Assembly: GCA_043228905.1 (NCBI GenBank)
Contig: JBHGNT010000002.1
Location: 16,430,001 to 16,494,000 of the forward strand
Source of the DNA: Azolla caroliniana
Lineage: Eukaryota > Polypodiophyta
DNA: 64,000 nucleotides
Direction of reading: 5' to 3'
In this document: in pieces, positions 13,883 through 26,054 of the stretch
Layout of the letters: each line of letters begins with the position of its first letter
How positions within the stretch are numbered: position 1 is the stretch's first letter
Notes under the pieces: model-generated
What the model saw: only the letters and a program-made list of their open reading frames with translations
Told to the model about the DNA's origin: nothing
Databases searched by the model: none
Translations under genes and position numbers: made by a program

Positions 13883-15735
13883 CATTTAGCATTTGTTGGT
13901 GCTTTTGGCACTGCATATCTATCTATAAACCATATATATATATATATAACAATGAATTATCATTCTAGGTGCTTTTTTATTTAGTGGAAAGTTAGATGGG
14001 CTTACCAAAATCAAATGTATTTTTTGGATTGCCCCTCTTTACTTTCATATTGAAATTCTCTCACCCTCTCTCTCCCTCTCTCTGGCACAGTGAAGATGAT
14101 GAATGGCCAACGCCTACTGAGCAAAGATGGATAGCCTTGTACATTTGGCTTGTATTATATACTTTTATTTTAATGAACTTCCAAGTTTTAAACAAGCGTT
14201 GTTGTTTTGAGGTTTTATATGAGCATTAGAAATGTCCTGAGTGTTGCTCCATTCATGCTATTCATTCAGTTTTCCCTTGATTGCTTTGATGGTTCCAGTA
14301 TAATACTCTATGAAGACCTACTACTCCAACCTACTACAATCACCAATTCACGAAGTGTATTAAAGATTGCTGTGATCCGTCTCTTGGTTGCATTTAAAGC
14401 ACCAAGCTAAGAAAGAAGAGAGCAAACTAAATTAATCAAATGTGGGTCTATCAATCTCATAGTAGTCAATGGATATTAATTGATGGTGTTCATTGACAAA
14501 GTTGTTTCTTGTACAATGGAGAGATAATGAATCAGTTTGTCTTGTTAAACTATGTCGTGCAATAGGGTGGTATAATGAGTGAAGCTCATCAAATAATTTT
14601 TTTGCGCATTCATGATGATGATGTAGCAGTTAATCAATAAAAGTTTCAATTGGCATTTTGTGAATAGATTTGTTGAAAATAGGTGCAATCTCTTATCTAA
14701 ATCTAAGCTACATATCAATCAAAGTTCACTTTCTTGAAGTAGCAGTTCATTGGTATTGATATCCTTATCGACATCACGAAAACCACATAAAAGCGGCATA
14801 AGGATGCCATTCACTAAGAATCTTTCCATCTAATCAAGGAGGTTTCCTTTATTCCATATTTTAATTTGTAACATCACAGTGTTGATCATACAATATAATA
14901 AGAACCACAAAAGATTGTCAACATGCAAGTAAGGGAGTAAGAAGTAAGCAGGCCCTTCTTTAGTTAGCTACCCACCATGTATAATCGAAAGAAGACTTGG
15001 GAAAATGTTGTTCACTTGAGATATTGATGATAGTAAATATTCTAGAAGAATTCTATGTTACTGTGATGTCATCAATGCAGCTACCTCATTGATGTCATGT
15101 GATCTACCTCAACAAATAACATGAGGGTACACAAATATGAAAATGAGTGAAATCCAATACATGCATGTGTCTGTCTTTCTTTCACACCCTCTTTATCTTG
15201 ATTCCAATGATTTTAGAATGCAAGTGTGTTAAAACCATTAAGTTGATGATGTTCATGGTGTTTCTTCATCACTATCCTTACATAAACCTTCTATTGCCTT
15301 TAGAGTATTTCAATTCCACCATTCTCATAATCATGAAGAGGTCTCCAATAGCTATTGACTACAAGTATGCAAGGCCATTAAATTGATACTATTCATGGGT
15401 GCTAATGTGAAAAACACTAAGGATCCATTTATATTATTGTCACACCCATCAAGTATTGGAAGTTTGGGGCATAACAGTAAGGGTGTGAAATTGTAAGGTT
15501 GTAAAGTCTTCAAAAGTCGTGAGGTTGTAAGCGACTACATGCATTGTACGTATGTAAATCAAAGCATATAAAATGGAACTCCCCCAAGTTAATCTAAAGC
15601 ATATCGACACTACTCTCGGAATATATAATCATTTGCTTGCCCCTTTTTTCATTCTCTTATCTAGTTCTTGTGGTCATCTAGTGGTGCAACTATAGTGATT
15701 GTTGATAACAATAATGTAATGAATGATTTATGAAG
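13883..15735. other. Intergenic DNA downstream of ACR, nothing recognised
   Basis: The first few hundred bases include the probable 3' UTR of the ACR gene and a short TA run near 13,930-13,948. The rest is AT-rich with short unsupported frames. No transposon termini were identified. Confidence 0.5.
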
Positions 15736-15983
15736 TAGAGGTGTGGTTAAATATGATGATGGTGTATTAAATATATTTGAGGAGTTTGGTTTTGAAAATA
15801 ATCTTAAAGATCAGGATGATGACCAAGATCAGTGAACTTTCATCACAAGTGTGCAATTTTAGAGGTGTGGTTAAATATGATGATGGTGTATTAAATATAT
15901 TTGAGGAGTTTGGTTTTGAAAATAATCTTAAAGATCAGGATGATGACCAAGATCAGTGAACTTTCATCACAAGTGTGCAATTT
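15736..15983 (+). repeat. Perfect 124-bp tandem duplication
   Basis: Two copies, 15,736-15,859 and 15,860-15,983, appear identical base for base; the first bases of a third unit (TAGAG) follow before the sequence diverges. One frame reads RGVVKYDDGVLNIFEEFGFE then acidic residues and a stop, so the unit may be a scrap of former coding sequence. The absence of differences suggests a recent duplication or a collapsed or expanded assembly. Confidence 0.93.
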
Positions 15984-17268
15984 TAGAGGGGCTGGGTGTT
16001 GTGAAGCAATTGCTTCAAGATATGACAACAAATTTAAATAGTATGTCAAGTGTCATTTCTAAGGCTCAAACGCATGGAATTATGTCTTATACAGTATTGT
16101 ACACATGGTGACTCAGATGAGCCAACAATATGGTTGTCATGCATCACATGTAGCACATGTGTGCCAAGTGGCAATTACACATTACATGCAATACATGCGT
16201 CACATGCACTCACAGATTACATTCATCCTTACTCAAATACCTATTTAAGGAGAATGAATGGAAGCATGTAGACATCAAGAAAAATACATTTATTAATAAT
16301 TAAGAGATCAAGCTAGCTTCTTGGGAAGGTTTCTAATCTTTCAAGATAGAAGTCAATGGTTAGAGCCGAAGTATGGTGAAAATAATGTGTCATCATTACA
16401 ATGGAATGTTGTAATTTTGGTAATTAAAATCTTGTATTCCTAATTTAATATAGCATATCTTCATATATATTGTTTGCTTCTTGAATCCTACACTATCTCC
16501 TTCTCTTTTTGTGTTCCAATGCAATAGTCGCAAGCAACGATAATTGCAGTTGAGTAGCTAGTGCGCCAAGATGAGCGTGTTGTTGCTGCTCAATGCGTTG
16601 GTGCAAGGCAACAAGTTTTTCATGATCACTGTTGATGCTAGCATAAAAAGATAAAAAATAAATAAATTAGAAACAGAAAAACAAAAACGAAAACAAAAAA
16701 TTGACCACCACATCAACATCCGACATGGCTCTATATTTAGCTGTGGGGTTGTTTTGCATTTTTTTCTACCCGAGTTGGCGTGCTTTTTCCCCTAATATGG
16801 GATGTTTTTTCCCCCACTCAATTATTGAATGTGCATTTATTTATTGATATATATGTACTTTTCTCGAATGTTTTATTGTTGACTTATATGATGTGTGTGT
16901 GTGTGTGTATGTATGTACCAATGTATGGATATACATCTATATTCTCAACAATAAAATAAAATAAAATATCAACACACAAAACTACACCGTTTTGGGGGTG
17001 GTTATTTTTATGATCAGATTGGATATAAATAATTATATCTACATTGCGATAATGCTTTTCGCACTATGTTTATTCATCTTCGAATTCGATTGTTCGGATG
17101 ATGAGTTTCATGTGCAGTCAATCTACTCAGTAAAAGAAAAGAAAAATATAATTTACATCGAGATTTCCTAAACGTAAACACTTTTCTTGCATTTTTTTGG
17201 TGCAATTTGGGCTCTTGGAGTTGGATGGAAAGAGCTAAAACCACCCACGTGGGCATTGTTTCCATTTC

Positions 17269-17270
<2 letters not shown>
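15984..17270. other. Intergenic DNA, no gene recognised
   Basis: Contains a CATG/ACATG-rich stretch near 16,135-16,225 similar in style to 62,590-62,660, and poly-A-rich DNA near 16,650-16,700. A short frame near 16,620-16,500 on the minus strand is glutamine- and leucine-rich (HQRIEQQQHAHLGA) and could be a scrap of retrotransposon gag, but this is too weak to call. Confidence 0.45.

Positions 17271-17320
<50 letters not shown>
17271..17320 (+). repeat. GA microsatellite
   Basis: Uninterrupted AG repeats of about 50 bases, just outside or at the edge of the copia LTR fragment that follows. Confidence 0.95.
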
Positions 17321-17322
<2 letters not shown>

Positions 17323-18010
17323 CCAAGAACAATCGACTGTATACAAAAAGGGTTGACAATTACAACTTACTCTAAGAGCACTTTTATACAAAGCCCGTTA
17401 TTTCTCTCATAAAAAGAGAGGGCTAACAAGAGTACAATTAGCTCATGAATGAACACTGAATTCTAGTCTAACTAGAATCTACCTAGGTCAACAGTAAAGA
17501 TAGTCGAGCTTGATATATCAACACACCCCCTCAAGCTCAAGTTGATGTTAGCTTTTGGCCCTTCCGACCTTCATCAGGTTACAACCTTTCGTCCCTATTC
17601 GGCTCTTAGCCGTTTTGGCCTTCTTCCGCTTCGAAAAGGCACCATATATGTATAGGAGTCCATGATCAAGAGTGCTGGTGACATATCACAAGATCCGATG
17701 TACGCACTACACGTGTTCGGTTGTTGGCTTCTACATGAACTGACTGATCAAGTCGACAGGATATCTGAGATACGGTCGAGTGATCATTAGAAAAATCAGC
17801 CTTTCGACAATTTGCGAGAAGTGCATTTCATCACATGCCGTTCTCGAATCATGGTGAATCTTCTGATTACGGTTGATGGGAGTTGAAATGGGTTGGCATT
17901 CCGTCATGCCGAACTTGAACAACATATCAACACATAGTGATGTTGAGTCAGTGAAAAGAGTTATGTATGCAGAAACTAACAACAGAAGACACAACCGGCT
18001 CAACTGGACA
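17321..18010 (-). mobile_element. Copia 1: 3' LTR end and RT C-terminal remnant
   Basis: On the minus strand an LTR starts TGTTGATATATC (ending at 17,523 on the plus strand) and is preceded by a polypurine tract (plus-strand CACCCCCTCAAG, 17,524-17,535). The LTR shows a TATAAAAGTGCTC promoter-like motif near 17,380. Upstream, near 17,731-18,003, a broken frame contains LFKFGMTECQPISTPINRNQK and VDLISQFM, the conserved end of copia reverse transcriptase that also appears at 46,605-46,811. Stops and frameshifts are frequent. The left limit of the LTR is not defined. Confidence 0.75.
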
Positions 18011-18301
18011 CATGTAGACAGTTAGGTATTCACAGAAGATGGAGGATACACAGTATGTGTGTGTCCGTGAGAAAGAGAGAGAGAGAGTACTAATGTGGCA
18101 ATTTTCTTTATTGGATCAAGTGAAAATTCTTTCCTCGGTGGAGTGTTCGTCTTGCCTATTGGCAATTCAACATGTTCCACTACCTGTGTAGTGTAGTTGA
18201 TAGGTGACCATACTCCATTGTCACACCTATTGTAAGTAGTGTTTTTTACACACATTTATTAATATAATTGACATGTGTTTTCACCAATTGTCTATAGTAT
18301 G

Positions 18302-19410
18302 CTATTTACTAAAATAGGAATGTAGAACTCTAATGGCATGTCGACTTCCAGCCAATCTGGTCATCGGCTTCTTCCTCCGATCCTCCTCAACTAACTCGGC
18401 TATCGGCTTCTTCCACCGATCCAGCCTACCGGCCTTTAGCTGATCCGGCTCATGTTGAGCTTGTCTCTCAACACTCCCCCTCAAGCTCAACTTGAGGTCC
18501 CTTGTCATCTCCAATTGGTCCACCGCTCCAACTTCTCCTGGCTTCACACCTCCTTGCTTGCGCTTCACGATCTGTCCGATCGGCTTGTCTGCTCCTATGG
18601 GATCTCGATGAACTTCTCCTTGCCCTTACGGAATTGGAGCCCCGTGACCCGTCGGTTCCTCCATATCAGCGTTGGCTTCAACTACATCCTTATCCGTTTG
18701 GCCTTCATATGATTCGGGTCGTTCAAATCATGCCTCTCGTTCGGATCGACCGTCTCCGATCTGTCTTCAATTAGACCTTTGACTATATAACCCCAAATCT
18801 TCTCAGCTTTCTCCGTCTTTTCGGTTCTGCTCCTATGTTCGGCTTGCTCTGACTTCGGCTCGTTTTCTTCGCCACTCCCCTTGTCGGCTGGTCTTCCCTT
18901 AGCAGCTCTTTCAGTTGTCTCCTCCTCGACTCTCCCCCTCAAGTTTGGCATATCGAGGTGTTGTAAGCAAAGAATGCCCCAGAATTGTCACAACTTCTCG
19001 AGTCCAAGGGGCTTGGTGAAGATGTCGGCCACTTGTCGATTAGTTAGAACATATAGCAGTTCCACTTCACCAGAGAGAACAACTCGCGCACAAAGTGGTA
19101 ATGCACTTTGATGTGCTTCGTCCGAGTGTGGAAGATGGGATTCTTAGTGGGATGGATGCTGCTAAGGTTGTCGCAATAGATCACTATCGGATCAAACACC
19201 TCCACCTACAGATTCTTCAGTAGCCGATTGAGCCAAATGGCTTCGCACGTTACGCAACCGCTCCTTTGTATTCAACCTCAGTGCTCGACAATGCCACTGT
19301 CGGCTGCTTCTTGCTGCACCAGGCGATCACCGAACACATGTCATGATGTTGGTCAACGATCACCTGACATGCTTTCAACCCAATCTGCGTATGTGTAGCC
19401 GACTAGTTGT
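18302..19410 (-). mobile_element. Copia 2: RNase H and 3' LTR remnant
   Basis: Minus strand. Near 19,400-18,950 a degraded RNase H reads KKQPTVALSSTE, then VLSGEVELLYVLTN and QVADIFTKPLG, all standard copia RNase H motifs but in shifting frames. A polypurine tract (plus-strand CTCCCCCTCAAGCTC, from 18,474) precedes an LTR whose first base is 18,473 and which runs left to an undefined end. The stretch from 18,480 to 18,950 is the GC-richer 3' untranslated spacer seen also in copia C at 45,531-45,980, so 2 and C are related. Confidence 0.78.
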
Positions 19411-20445
19411 TGTTGAAGATAATAAGCGGAAGAATATGTGAGGACCTGCAAAGTGATGCCAAGCAAACAACATGTACAAGACAGAGAACTAGAATGTGCA
19501 CAATATGCAAGAAAGTAAGAAGCAAGAGAACTCAGTTGAAGCTCTAATGGAAACTTGTTGTTATTCTCTTCTGTAACTCTCTCTGTATAATTTTAGAACC
19601 TTCGAGTTGGGCTTTTATACTCAAGCCCTAACTAGGAACGAGTTCACACTAAGGATATAAAAGATGGGTGCAGTAGGCCTTTTATGCCAACAAACTCTCT
19701 TGTAAAAGGGCTACTCTATGTATGTATACATTCTATTTGGGTTATCTCCCCTGTGACCCTAGATTACAAGTCTAATCTATAGTTACAAATGTATACATAC
19801 AAGTCTATTGGCATTCAACCGAATTAGCAGAGGTATAGTCTGAATCTAGCCTAATTCGGCTAGTCATTCGGATCGTATGTTATCCGGGTTGGTCGGATTG
19901 GTTGGTTCTTTCGGATTGGCTCATGTTCAATTCTGAATCTCGGCTTCTAGTTGATCGTTTGCCCCTCATATGCGTTTGCTCTTGTGCTCCTTGTTGGATC
20001 CTGTATCTGTCTTCGGGTTCGTTCGCCCCTCAATTGTCTCCTCTCCAGACAATATTCTCTCTTAGTGCTACATCTTCAGCCTCTTGGCATTCTGATTGGT
20101 TCATTTGTTCGGGCCAATCTTCGATTTTCCTTTTGCTATTGTTCGTTGGGCTTCTTTTTGCTCGGTTGCTTGTCGTAGTCCCATCATGTTCCTCAGTGTT
20201 GTGAATCGTTGATCTGAGAGTGGCTTCGTTAGGCAATCAGAGATGTTCACCTCGGTGTCACTCTTCCGGACTTCGAGCTTCTTCTCCATTACGAGCTCCA
20301 TGATATGATGAAACCGTACCTCAATATGTTTCATCTTCACATGATAGACTGGGTTTCGAATGAGGTGTATTGTGCTCCGTCGCAATAGATGGTCGTGTTG
20401 GCATAAAAGACCGACTCCTTCCACCTTGTATCTTAGTGTGAACAC
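19411..20445 (-). mobile_element. Copia 3: RNase H remnant and 3' LTR
   Basis: Minus strand. An open stretch at 20,445-20,101 reads NPVYHVKMKHIEVRFHHI, then LEVRKSDTEVNISDCLTKPL and RFTTLRNMMGL, the end of a copia RNase H of a different lineage from copia C. It is followed (lower coordinates) by an LTR whose inner end is TGAAGATAATAAGCGG at about 19,411-19,426, abutting copia 2. The LTR contains TATAAAAGCCC-like sequence near 19,610. LTR start not fixed. Confidence 0.75.
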
Positions 20446-20987
20446 ATCTAAATAGTTAGGGCTTAGTATATAAGCTCTAACCTAACACTAACAATAATCA
20501 TCCAATCTTGTATCTAGAGTATCTGAGAGTGTAAGACTAATAGAATAATGAGAGCTTCCATTAGAGCTTGAACTGTGTCTACATTTCCATCATTATCTTC
20601 TATCATACTCTTTGTGTTGTTTGCTGTGCACATAACCTACAGGTCCCCACATACTTCCGTGTACATATCGGACTCCGTATCCTTCAACTGGTATCAGCGC
20701 GGCTTACTGTTCAGCGGCAACAAAACAATAGAGAAAGCTGAAAGAAAAGACAAGGTTAGTAAAAATCTCATTCTCAAAGAGAACATGGCTTCAACATTTG
20801 GTACAGGAGTTGAAATCCGCAAGTTTGATGGAAAAACTTTGCCTTGTGGAAGGAGATGATGCAGGATGTGTTGATCATTAGAAGACAGGTTGAAGCCATT
20901 TGACACAGTGAAAAACCTGCTTCAATGACAACCGAAGAGTGGAGATCCATAGACAAAATCATGCTCCACCATCCGAATGCATCTGGA
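20446..20987 (+). mobile_element. Copia 4: LTR end, primer-binding site and gag start
   Basis: Plus strand. The end of an LTR (to about 20,686) resembles the copia 3 LTR in inverse orientation (CTTCCATTAGAGCTTGAACTG). It is followed by a primer-binding site TGGTATCAGCGC at 20,689-20,700, like the initiator-tRNA-Met site of plant copia elements. A gag starts at 20,785 with MASTFGTGVEIRKFDGKT, shifts frame, then continues as LWKEMMQDVLIIRRQVEAI and MTTEEWRSID before homology ends near 20,970. Copia 3 and copia 4 are thus two fragments of one lineage joined head to head. Confidence 0.75.
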
Positions 20988-23900
20988 ACACGTTCGCCTT
21001 CAGAAGTGGAAGGATCGCGCATTCCACTTTTAGATTCCCTTTGTAGTCACACAATTTTAGCCTGTTGTGAAATCGAACGTGCACCAGTATCACATGATCA
21101 ACCAAAGATGGTGAATTTATTGATTTATTAATCCGATGCATCTCTATACCTAGAGAACATGCTATTTATTGGAGAAAATATAAATGTATGAGATTTATTT
21201 TTGCAATGTTTACAAATTTAGGGTTGGGGTTTACCGCGCATTCATTTGATACAAATTAATTATTTGAGGAAAGCATTAACAAACAAGGATTCCATTTTCG
21301 TGAGATGTAAAGTGCAGAGGTTTACAATGGTTAAACTTTCCAAGAGAGGTGTATATGCTATTTGAGAAATTGATATTTACATATTATTGAATACAATACA
21401 TCGTAATTAATCCTTAGTAAAGATAATTAGGATATAATACCAAATGTATATGTTCATGGCAACACATGAAAACTAGAAGTCGAAAGCGTACTCGTAACTA
21501 TTAGTTTACATGACATTAGACATAAAAGAATATACCCAAATCATATATGGCAATTATTAAGGCATAGGCAGTGCTAAATTTTTGGGTGCCAAAATAGAGA
21601 CAACACTCCCGTAGTAACGTTGAAGCATGTATTAAAATTTTCATTTGATTGTCTACACATAAACACTAAATCAAGAAGTTAAACACATATATACAAATGG
21701 AGTACTAATAATCTATATAGAACACACATTGATAGCCCTCCATACATCTAGTCCAAACAACCATCAACCATAGAAACATGATTGTTGTTGTATAATCCCC
21801 TCCAATAAAGCAAATACTCCCCAATATCTATAAACGCCTCCTTCAGTCCCACTATAAGTTTTGGATGTGCAACTTATGTGGTTCTTTAATCTCCAAAGGA
21901 TGACGTCCTGTATTCTCGTCCAGAGGGGGGCGATGAATATGGGTTATCGGAAGGTTAATAACTTGCCCCTTCCGCACAAGCTTTCTATGGATGATGTCCC
22001 TTCTTATTTTATTTTGTTCCGATGACAACACACCAGACGCAAGCTCTGCTCCTGGTGTAGATCGAGCCTCATCATCTTCTATTGAACTCGATGACTCAGA
22101 ATTTGACATTCTTGTCACCTTCTTTTTTTGAGGCCCGGATTGCACAATAGATTTATTTATTGGTGCTTTAACAGGCGATAAAGAGGCTGCCTTCAGGCCT
22201 TGAATATATGGCCTCAATGTTGTTATCAGGTTGGTACTTGTCTCAATAGCATTCCGGAAGGATTCTGGCCCGCATGAATCCTTCAACAAGTAGTCTTCGG
22301 AGACGATCATCTTACGGACTCCTTTTGTACAGTTGACTAACACAATCAAATTAGTTGAGTCCGCATCTTCATAGTCAAGCCGCAAAATTTTGCCATAGCT
22401 AAATGGCTGATCTTGGGCAAGCATCCCACGTCTAGCCAGTCTGGAAACTAAGAGTACTACCTTCTTTTTTGAGTCGACATATTGCAATGCCCACTCGTGT
22501 CCAGTTAAGTCTTTGTCCAGTTGGTCTTCACCTCCTCTAGCCGTGACAAATGTCTTCTGACTAACTTCGTCAGACGGCTGCCTCATGACTTCATCCTCAA
22601 ACACGAGTTTCTTTCCCTTTTGCGGATACATGACAACAAGGATCTTTGTTGTCTCTGGAGGAGAGCTTTGATACTTAATCCAAATTCTTTTGGGTGGCAT
22701 CTCCTCCATAGGATCAGTCGATCTACATGAAATAATAGAACAGTGAACCTAAACCTACATTCTCTCAAATGATAATGTATTCTAAGATGGTAAGGTTTGG
22801 AAAATGAGAATTCAAAAAATAGTTTGGCCTCATTAAGCTCTTGCCTAACAACTTGTGTAAGGGACCTACTTAAAGGGTGTAGTAATAAGGTCAATAACCT
22901 AGTAAGAGGCACTGGAAAGGGAGTTCAGATAACAGAATAGTGAAACCTAAACCTATATCCTCGTAACTGGCAATGGTAGTAAGGTAGTAAGGTGGTATGG
23001 TAATGTTTTGGCCTCACTTCAGTCTTACAGTATGCACATTCCTAGTAAATGAAGGTGGTATGGTGTGCCAAATTAGCAATCCAGTAATGTTTTGGCCTCA
23101 TTTCAGTGTTACAATAAGCACATTCCTAGTAAGTGGTGTAAAGGACTTGTAGGATGGGTGAAAAAGGGTTGGAAACCAAGGAACTTGATTACAGGGCAAG
23201 ATAAATATATATCTAACGTCTCCGAGTTCTCTAAACCCTCAAATTACTAGAATTTTGACATCCCTATCAGTGTCCAGATCTTAGATTGTAGGTCAAATTC
23301 TACTGTATTTTGACCTTAATTTAGAATTTCTAAACATGTTTTTACTTCTTATTTTTAGCCTAATGTTTTCTTTTGTGTTTCTAATGGTGTAATGTACATT
23401 AATAGTGTGGTCTAACTACCCAGTGGCTCTTTGACCCTCAACTTGATACAACATATCGAGTTGAGGTTGCGTATAGAGATAACGATAGAGAAGGAGCTAA
23501 ATAAGAAATTAGATGCCCAAGCATTAGAGCAAAAAAGAGCTAGCACCTGCTGATGATAGCAGAAACGAGGTGGCAAGGAAACTTGCAAGAATTGAAGGTG
23601 GGTATGTTAATTGGTACACCTGCTGATGATAATGAGCTGGGACATCAATTTTAGATTGGTAAGGTTTTAAATGTGGTGATGCATGAGAACCAAAGCCAAA
23701 TCCAGTCTATAAAGGTGCATTGGTACAACACTAGATGCAAAAATGCCTTATTGGCAAGTATGCATTAGAGATGATGGAATGTCCACGGTCAAGGGGGAAT
23801 AGAAAGAGGAAAAGAAATATTCGTAGCACTTCATGCCTAGACATTGGTGACGTAGATATTATTGTTTACGATTTCACACTAACAAAAGCTGGACGTCTCA

Positions 23901-24470
23901 GGAAGTCTACAATAGATATCATCAAGGAGAAATTACCTATTCTACAAGGGGTCTCAAGTTGAAGGCAAACAAGATCGTCAACACATAACATGGAATGTCA
24001 ACATCTAGTTTTAGATGAAGACAATGTCTTAATAGGTACATTTGAAGATGACGAGGAACAATCCGCATTGTATATTAGTTATAGTAGTGACTCTGGATCA
24101 TGATACGGGTGATTTTTGTAAATGTTACACTCGTCAATGTAATTTTGGTATCTATTGTAAGAGAGTGCTGTTTGTAATACTCGAAAGATGTAAAAGTTAT
24201 GTTTAGAAATATTATTGCTTTGTATAAACATTGTTTGTTATAAAATACATTACTTCTTGACTTCTCAGTGATAGTGAACATTGTACCATTTGGATTATAG
24301 CTTAATTTTAGCGTTTTTTCAAGTTTAGGAAATGATGAAAATTTGAGGTTTTCCAACGGTATTTTGAGAACATGTGATACTGGTATCATTATGTTTTGTG
24401 AATAGAGTACCTAAACCAACACGTTCGCGTTCACAAGTGGAAGGATTGCGCATTCCACTTGTAGAATCTT
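20988..24470. mobile_element. Unclassified repetitive element X, copy 1
   Basis: A hairpin-forming motif AAGTGGAAGGATCGCGCATT/CCACTT, preceded by AACACGTTCGC, occurs at about 20,988-21,029 and again, nearly the same and in the same direction, at 24,419-24,460. The segment near 23,550-23,700 (GGCAAGGAAACTTGCAAGAA, then GGTGATGCAT) is clearly related to 33,920-34,060. A third copy of the terminal motif, inverted, lies at 37,336-37,362. This marks a dispersed element, but direct rather than inverted ends, and no transposase, leave its class open. The 285-codon ORF at 21,852-22,709 lies inside. Confidence 0.5.
21852..22709 (-). CDS. Unrecognised 285-codon ORF
   Basis: I do not recognise the product. 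It starts MEEMPPKRIWIKYQSS and has an N-terminal half of mixed alpha/beta character (HEWALQYVDSKKKVVLLVSR, then ILRLDYEDADSTNLIVLVN). A serine-rich acidic stretch (SNSESSSSIEDDEARSTP) lies near residues 200-220, and the C-terminus is basic and proline-rich (LPITHIHRPPLDE). Thirteen bases upstream of the ATG, on the minus strand, a pyrimidine-rich ATTTCATGTAG looks like a 3' splice acceptor, so this may be the last exon of a longer gene. No signal peptide or membrane segment is visible. It lies inside repetitive element X, so it may be an element-encoded or captured gene. Confidence 0.45.
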   Translation of the reverse strand: MEEMPPKRIWIKYQSSPPETTKILVVMYPQKGKKLVFEDEVMRQPSDEVSQKTFVTARGGEDQLDKDLTGHEWALQYVDSKKKVVLLVSRLARRGMLAQDQPFSYGKILRLDYEDADSTNLIVLVNCTKGVRKMIVSEDYLLKDSCGPESFRNAIETSTNLITTLRPYIQGLKAASLSPVKAPINKSIVQSGPQKKKVTRMSNSESSSSIEDDEARSTPGAELASGVLSSEQNKIRRDIIHRKLVRKGQVINLPITHIHRPPLDENTGRHPLEIKEPHKLHIQNL

Positions 24471-24800
24471 CTTGAAAATATCCAAATATACCCTCCTGAC
24501 AAAAATTGGATGCACTAATATCATATGTTCCACAACTTGGTTAGAATTTGCAAATATAAAAATACATGATAGGTCTACGAGTGGAGATCATTAGAAATTC
24601 AAATAAGTTTGGATGTGTTGATAAGTTAATGTAGGCATAATAAAGTTCAACAATGGCTCAATATGTCACTAATGTGCGACATGGGAAACACTAAGTTAAA
24701 GACTTATATTAATTTGGTAAGTTTTACAAAAATATGAGGTGTACTTGTAACCATACTAATAAAATGAGTTATAATTTATACTTTGACCCATACTCGCATG

Positions 24801-25077
24801 TATATAATTGTGGACAATGTAGGATAGTGCACTTTAGGATAATGTGATTGGAATAACTAACTTATTAAGATATTTAATACTTGTATTTAAAGTTGATCTA
24901 ATCTATTCCTCAGTTTGTTCATATGGGATCAAACCATATGTATATAATTGTGGACAATGTAAGACAGTGAACTTTAGGATAATGTGGTGGAAATAACAAA
25001 CCTATTAAGGCTTTCATACTTGTATTTAAAATTTATCTAATCTATTCCTTAGGTGATTCACAAGGGATCAAACACCG
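24801..25077 (+). repeat. 140-bp diverged tandem duplication
   Basis: Units start at 24,801 and 24,941 (TATATAATTGTGGACAATGT in both) and run through ACTTTAGGATAATGTG and ATCTAATCTATTCCT to GGGATCAAAC. They differ at several positions, so this duplication is older than the 124-bp one. Confidence 0.88.
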
Positions 25078-25142
25078 AACGATAACGCTAGTGGAACTAC
25101 AAGCGTATAAAAACATGCGGATAATGCTGGTGGAACCATTAT

Positions 25143-25675
25143 CAACACACCATAAGCATCGATTGCAGGTCGAAAAACGATCGTGGCTTCTCCCTTGTGC
25201 AAATAACCATCTGGATTGGTCCGTACCTCTGAGGTAGACCACTAAGTCACATCTGTACTATCTCGTCCTCATCCACCATCATGTTGATGGATCCTAGGGC
25301 ATCATAGATCTCCTTGATCTTGGCGATGTAGTCAGTCACCGTCATATCCCTTTTTCAGATATTGTTGAGCTCTTAACGGAGTTGCAACTTCCGGGCTGTG
25401 GTACTCGTGGCAAAAATCTTCTTCAGATTTTCCCAGAGCTCCTTGGCGTCTTTGCATCTTGTATGTAGCCCAACATCTAATTGTTCACATAGGACGCAAG
25501 ACAATAGAAAACTCTACTTGCCGCTTACTCCCACACTGGAAAGTCCTTGTGTGTCGATTCTGGTATTACTTCATTCGCACCTTCCACATAAATCCAATAT
25601 CCATGGCCGAGTAGATACTGGTGCATCTTGCTTTTTCGTTGGAAGCAAGCTACCCATTCCTTCATCCATTTTTCG
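25143..25675 (-). mobile_element. Copia 5: gag remnant, left part
   Basis: On the minus strand from 25,675 a gag start reads MKEWVACFQRKS then, after a small deletion, KMHQYLLGHGYWIYVEGANE and KDFPVWE. It continues in shifting frames with DMTVTDYIAKIKEIYDALGS near 25,330 and REKPRSFFDLQSMLM near 25,160. It is the same lineage as copia C, D and E. The same gag start occurs again at 33,147-33,314 beyond the gypsy insertion, so this is either a duplicated segment or a second copy. Confidence 0.82.
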
Positions 25676-26054
25676 TTGCAGGATCGGGAGAAGGTGGGTC
25701 CCCTTTTGGAGACGGGCGATGGGCTCACGGCTGACTAGGCCGTGGTAAAAAGGGTTTGCAGCCGTTTTGACAAACGGTGTGAGTGGAGAGAAGAGGGCCT
25801 ATCAGCAGCAAGACCAGAGGCGGGAAGGAAGTTTGAGGAGCTGTTGCCAGCACGAAAGGAAGAGACTCGAAGTTGGCTTGAGTTGGGCACTGCCCCGATC
25901 GGCGTGGTTAAAGGCCCGTCCAGGGGAGCGGCTCTAGAAGAGCTAACGCAGATGGTACGCGATCTCCAAATCGCATAGGCCAAGAGAGACAGTGGAGAAC
26001 AGACACACGACCGGAGGCCTCCGGTCGAACAACGATGCATGTGGTGTGGCGCGG
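25676..26054 (+). pseudogene. Gypsy gag fragment, split by gypsy A
   Basis: Plus strand, about 90% similar by eye to the gag of the LARD element (35,893-36,100) and then extending beyond that element's deletion point. Reads ALEELTQMVRDLQIA, stop, DSGEQTHDRRPPVEQ, then RCMWCGA, where gypsy A interrupts at 26,055. The sequence resumes at 33,135-33,146 as VSHNRR, completing the start of a C-x2-C-x4-H zinc knuckle comparable to CIWCDSAEHDRRDC of gypsy A gag. The fragment is bounded on both sides by copia 5 gag sequence. Confidence 0.82.

Noticed and set aside
20988-24470. Helitron or LTR element for element X
   Set aside because: No CTRR end with the expected subterminal hairpin context, no TG...CA LTR structure and no primer site were found.
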